DNA from: Peribacillus simplex NBRC 15720 = DSM 1321
GTDB taxonomy: Bacteria; Bacillota; Bacilli; Bacillales; DSM-1321
Direction: 5' to 3'
NCBI RefSeq assembly: GCF_002243645.1
Contig: NZ_CP017704.1
Location: 4,916,001-4,980,000, forward strand
Length of the DNA stretch: 64,000 bases
Numbering within the stretch: position 1 is the first letter of the stretch; each line of letters begins with the position of its first letter. The notes under the pieces are model-generated. The model searched no databases. It saw only the letters and a program-made list of their open reading frames with translations, and had not been told where the DNA came from. Both the position numbers and the translations under genes were made by a program. Positions 62,823-64,000 of this stretch are shown piece by piece.

Positions 62823-63535
62823 TGGTGGAAAATACATTCCAGAAGATTTGTCGTTTGGAGGATGTCCGCCATCACTTTAAAGATGATCAGTCCATCCTGT
62901 TTGGGGGGTTCGGTGGCATAGGGACGCCTCCGGGATTGATCAATCTGATTTTGGAATCAGGTATAAAGGATTTAACCTTGATTGGGAACGATACAGGTTT
63001 CCCTGATATCGGAATCGGAAAACTGGTCACCCAACGCCGTGCAAAAAAAATCATCGTTTCCCATATCGGTTCCAATCCAAATGCAGGACTATTAATGAAC
63101 AATGGAGAACTCGAAGTGGAGTTCTCTCCGCAAGGGACTCTTGTCGAACGAATCCGGGCCGGAGGGATGGGACTAGGTGGGATATTGACTGATATTGGAA
63201 TTGATGCCGATATCGTCCGGGATGGCAAGCAAACCGTAAAGCTAGGTAAGAAAAATTATCTGGTGGAACCGGCATTAACTGCAGATATCGCCATTGTTTA
63301 CGCAGAAATGGCAGATCCTTATGGAAATCTAATATTTGATAAAAGTGCCAGGAACACGAATCCAATCGTGGCTGCGGCCGGACAAATCACTATAGTCGAA
63401 GTCATGCAAATCGTTCCGCTTGGCTCTTTGGATCCAGAGGACATCATTGTTCCGGGTGCCTTTGTGGATTATATCATTCCATCAAAAGGAGTCGATTGGA
63501 AATGGGTTTGGGAACCGAAGATAGAAATAGAATAG
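62822..63535 (+). CDS. yodS: CoA-transferase subunit A YodS
   Basis: 237 residues. Family I CoA-transferase alpha subunit: SILFGGFGGIGTPPGLINLILESGIKDLTLIGNDTG (the GGFGxxGxP motif), then VERIRAGGMGLGGILTDIG. It pairs with YodR to move CoA between acyl groups, probably to acetoacetate or a 3-oxo acid arising from lysine breakdown. GTG start overlapping the yodT stop; a second GTG at 62825 is equally possible. The RBS is AAGGAAGTGAG. Confidence 0.9.
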   Translation: MVENTFQKICRLEDVRHHFKDDQSILFGGFGGIGTPPGLINLILESGIKDLTLIGNDTGFPDIGIGKLVTQRRAKKIIVSHIGSNPNAGLLMNNGELEVEFSPQGTLVERIRAGGMGLGGILTDIGIDADIVRDGKQTVKLGKKNYLVEPALTADIAIVYAEMADPYGNLIFDKSARNTNPIVAAAGQITIVEVMQIVPLGSLDPEDIIVPGAFVDYIIPSKGVDWKWVWEPKIEIE

Positions 63536-64000
63536 CGAAACGGGCAGCAGCAGAAATAAGCGATGGGATGCTGGTCAATTTGGGAATTGGCATTCCATCA
63601 CTTGTACCGAATCATCTTTTTAATGACCATAAAGTGATGTTTCATGCTGAAAATGGCCTTGTGGGTATTGGCAGTACTCCTGAAACGGGGAAGGAAGATG
63701 CACATCTTTGCAATGCTGGGGGACTGCCGATCACCATTAGAGCCGGTGCTTCTTACTGCGACAGTACTGTTGCATTTGGGATGATACGGCGCGGCAGGGT
63801 GGATATCACGATTCTAGGAGCACTTCAAGTAAGTCAAGCGGGGGATCTCGCTAATTGGATTGTACCGGGAAAGCGGGTGCCAGGCATGGGCGGTGCCATG
63901 GAATTGGCTGCAAAGGCAAAAAAGGTCATTGTCTTGATGGAACATAACGATAAAACGGGCATGTCAAAATTAGTAAAAAAATGTACGTTGCCGTTAACTG
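63502..64000 (+). CDS. yodR: CoA-transferase subunit B YodR (cut by the window edge)
   Basis: 166 residues visible, starting MGLGTEDRNRIAKRAAAEIS inside the end of yodS (34-base overlap). The beta-subunit catalytic Glu is in HAENGLVGIGS. The later text GMIRRGRVDITILGALQVSQAGDLANWIVPGKRVPGMGGAMEL is typical. The 3' quarter is outside the window. Confidence 0.9.
   Translation, partial: MGLGTEDRNRIAKRAAAEISDGMLVNLGIGIPSLVPNHLFNDHKVMFHAENGLVGIGSTPETGKEDAHLCNAGGLPITIRAGASYCDSTVAFGMIRRGRVDITILGALQVSQAGDLANWIVPGKRVPGMGGAMELAAKAKKVIVLMEHNDKTGMSKLVKKCTLPLT

Overview
The window comes from a low-GC, endospore-forming Gram-positive of the family Bacillaceae. Gene content and order resemble the ypgR/ypgQ/bsaA/metA, ilvD/yphP, ypjP/thy/dfrA and ypmQ/ypmR/ypmS/msrA/msrB neighbourhoods of Bacillus subtilis. 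A Peribacillus (former B. simplex group) or close relative is the best guess, made without a database search. Spore genes are present: a laccase-type coat protein CotA, a YjcZ-family peptide with a SigK-like promoter, and a lysine-degradation cluster of the yodT-yodS-yodR type.

Layout. 1-3000: 5' part of cotA (minus strand), an orphan tRNA-Ala, an IS110 transposase remnant and a truncated DGQHR/DndB-like gene, that is, a decayed accessory zone. 3066-37729: mostly core chromosome. It holds topB, mntR, a methyltransferase and an AIM24 protein, metA (acetyl-CoA type by Glu111), bsaA, degV, ypgQ, an ABC-F ATPase, ypgR, ilvD, the bacilliredoxin yphP, a cytosolic-type gamma-glutamyltransferase, ypjP, a TerC protein, a Pro-Pro-endopeptidase-like metalloprotease, thyA-dfrA, ilvA, tatA-tatC, a second degV, ypmQ/R/S, msrA-msrB, SGNH hydrolases, yjcZ and an S66 peptidase. 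Short decayed genes and repeat elements lie at 21.7-23.2 kb.

37803-61237: a 23.4 kb AT-rich accessory island. Each end carries the same 20-bp near-palindrome, in inverted orientation. The left end holds a Tn554-like recombination module (HTH protein, two tyrosine recombinases, a TnpC-like protein). The cargo reads as a defence island: a HEPN protein split by a frameshift, an ABC-three-component operon (46149-48882), a membrane P-loop NTPase with a predicted C-terminal PD-(D/E)xK nuclease, and a DUF262/DUF1524 GmrSD-like nuclease facing an XRE regulator. Several unrecognised genes, a YolD-like gene and remnants of IS1595, CadA and other genes follow. Copies of a short palindromic repeat (core AACTAACGGG-GC-GTTAGTT) lie between cargo genes and in the other decayed zones.

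61458-64000: core chromosome resumes with yodT-yodS-yodR; the last is cut by the window edge.

All domain names come from reading motifs by eye. No database search, structure prediction or alignment was run.
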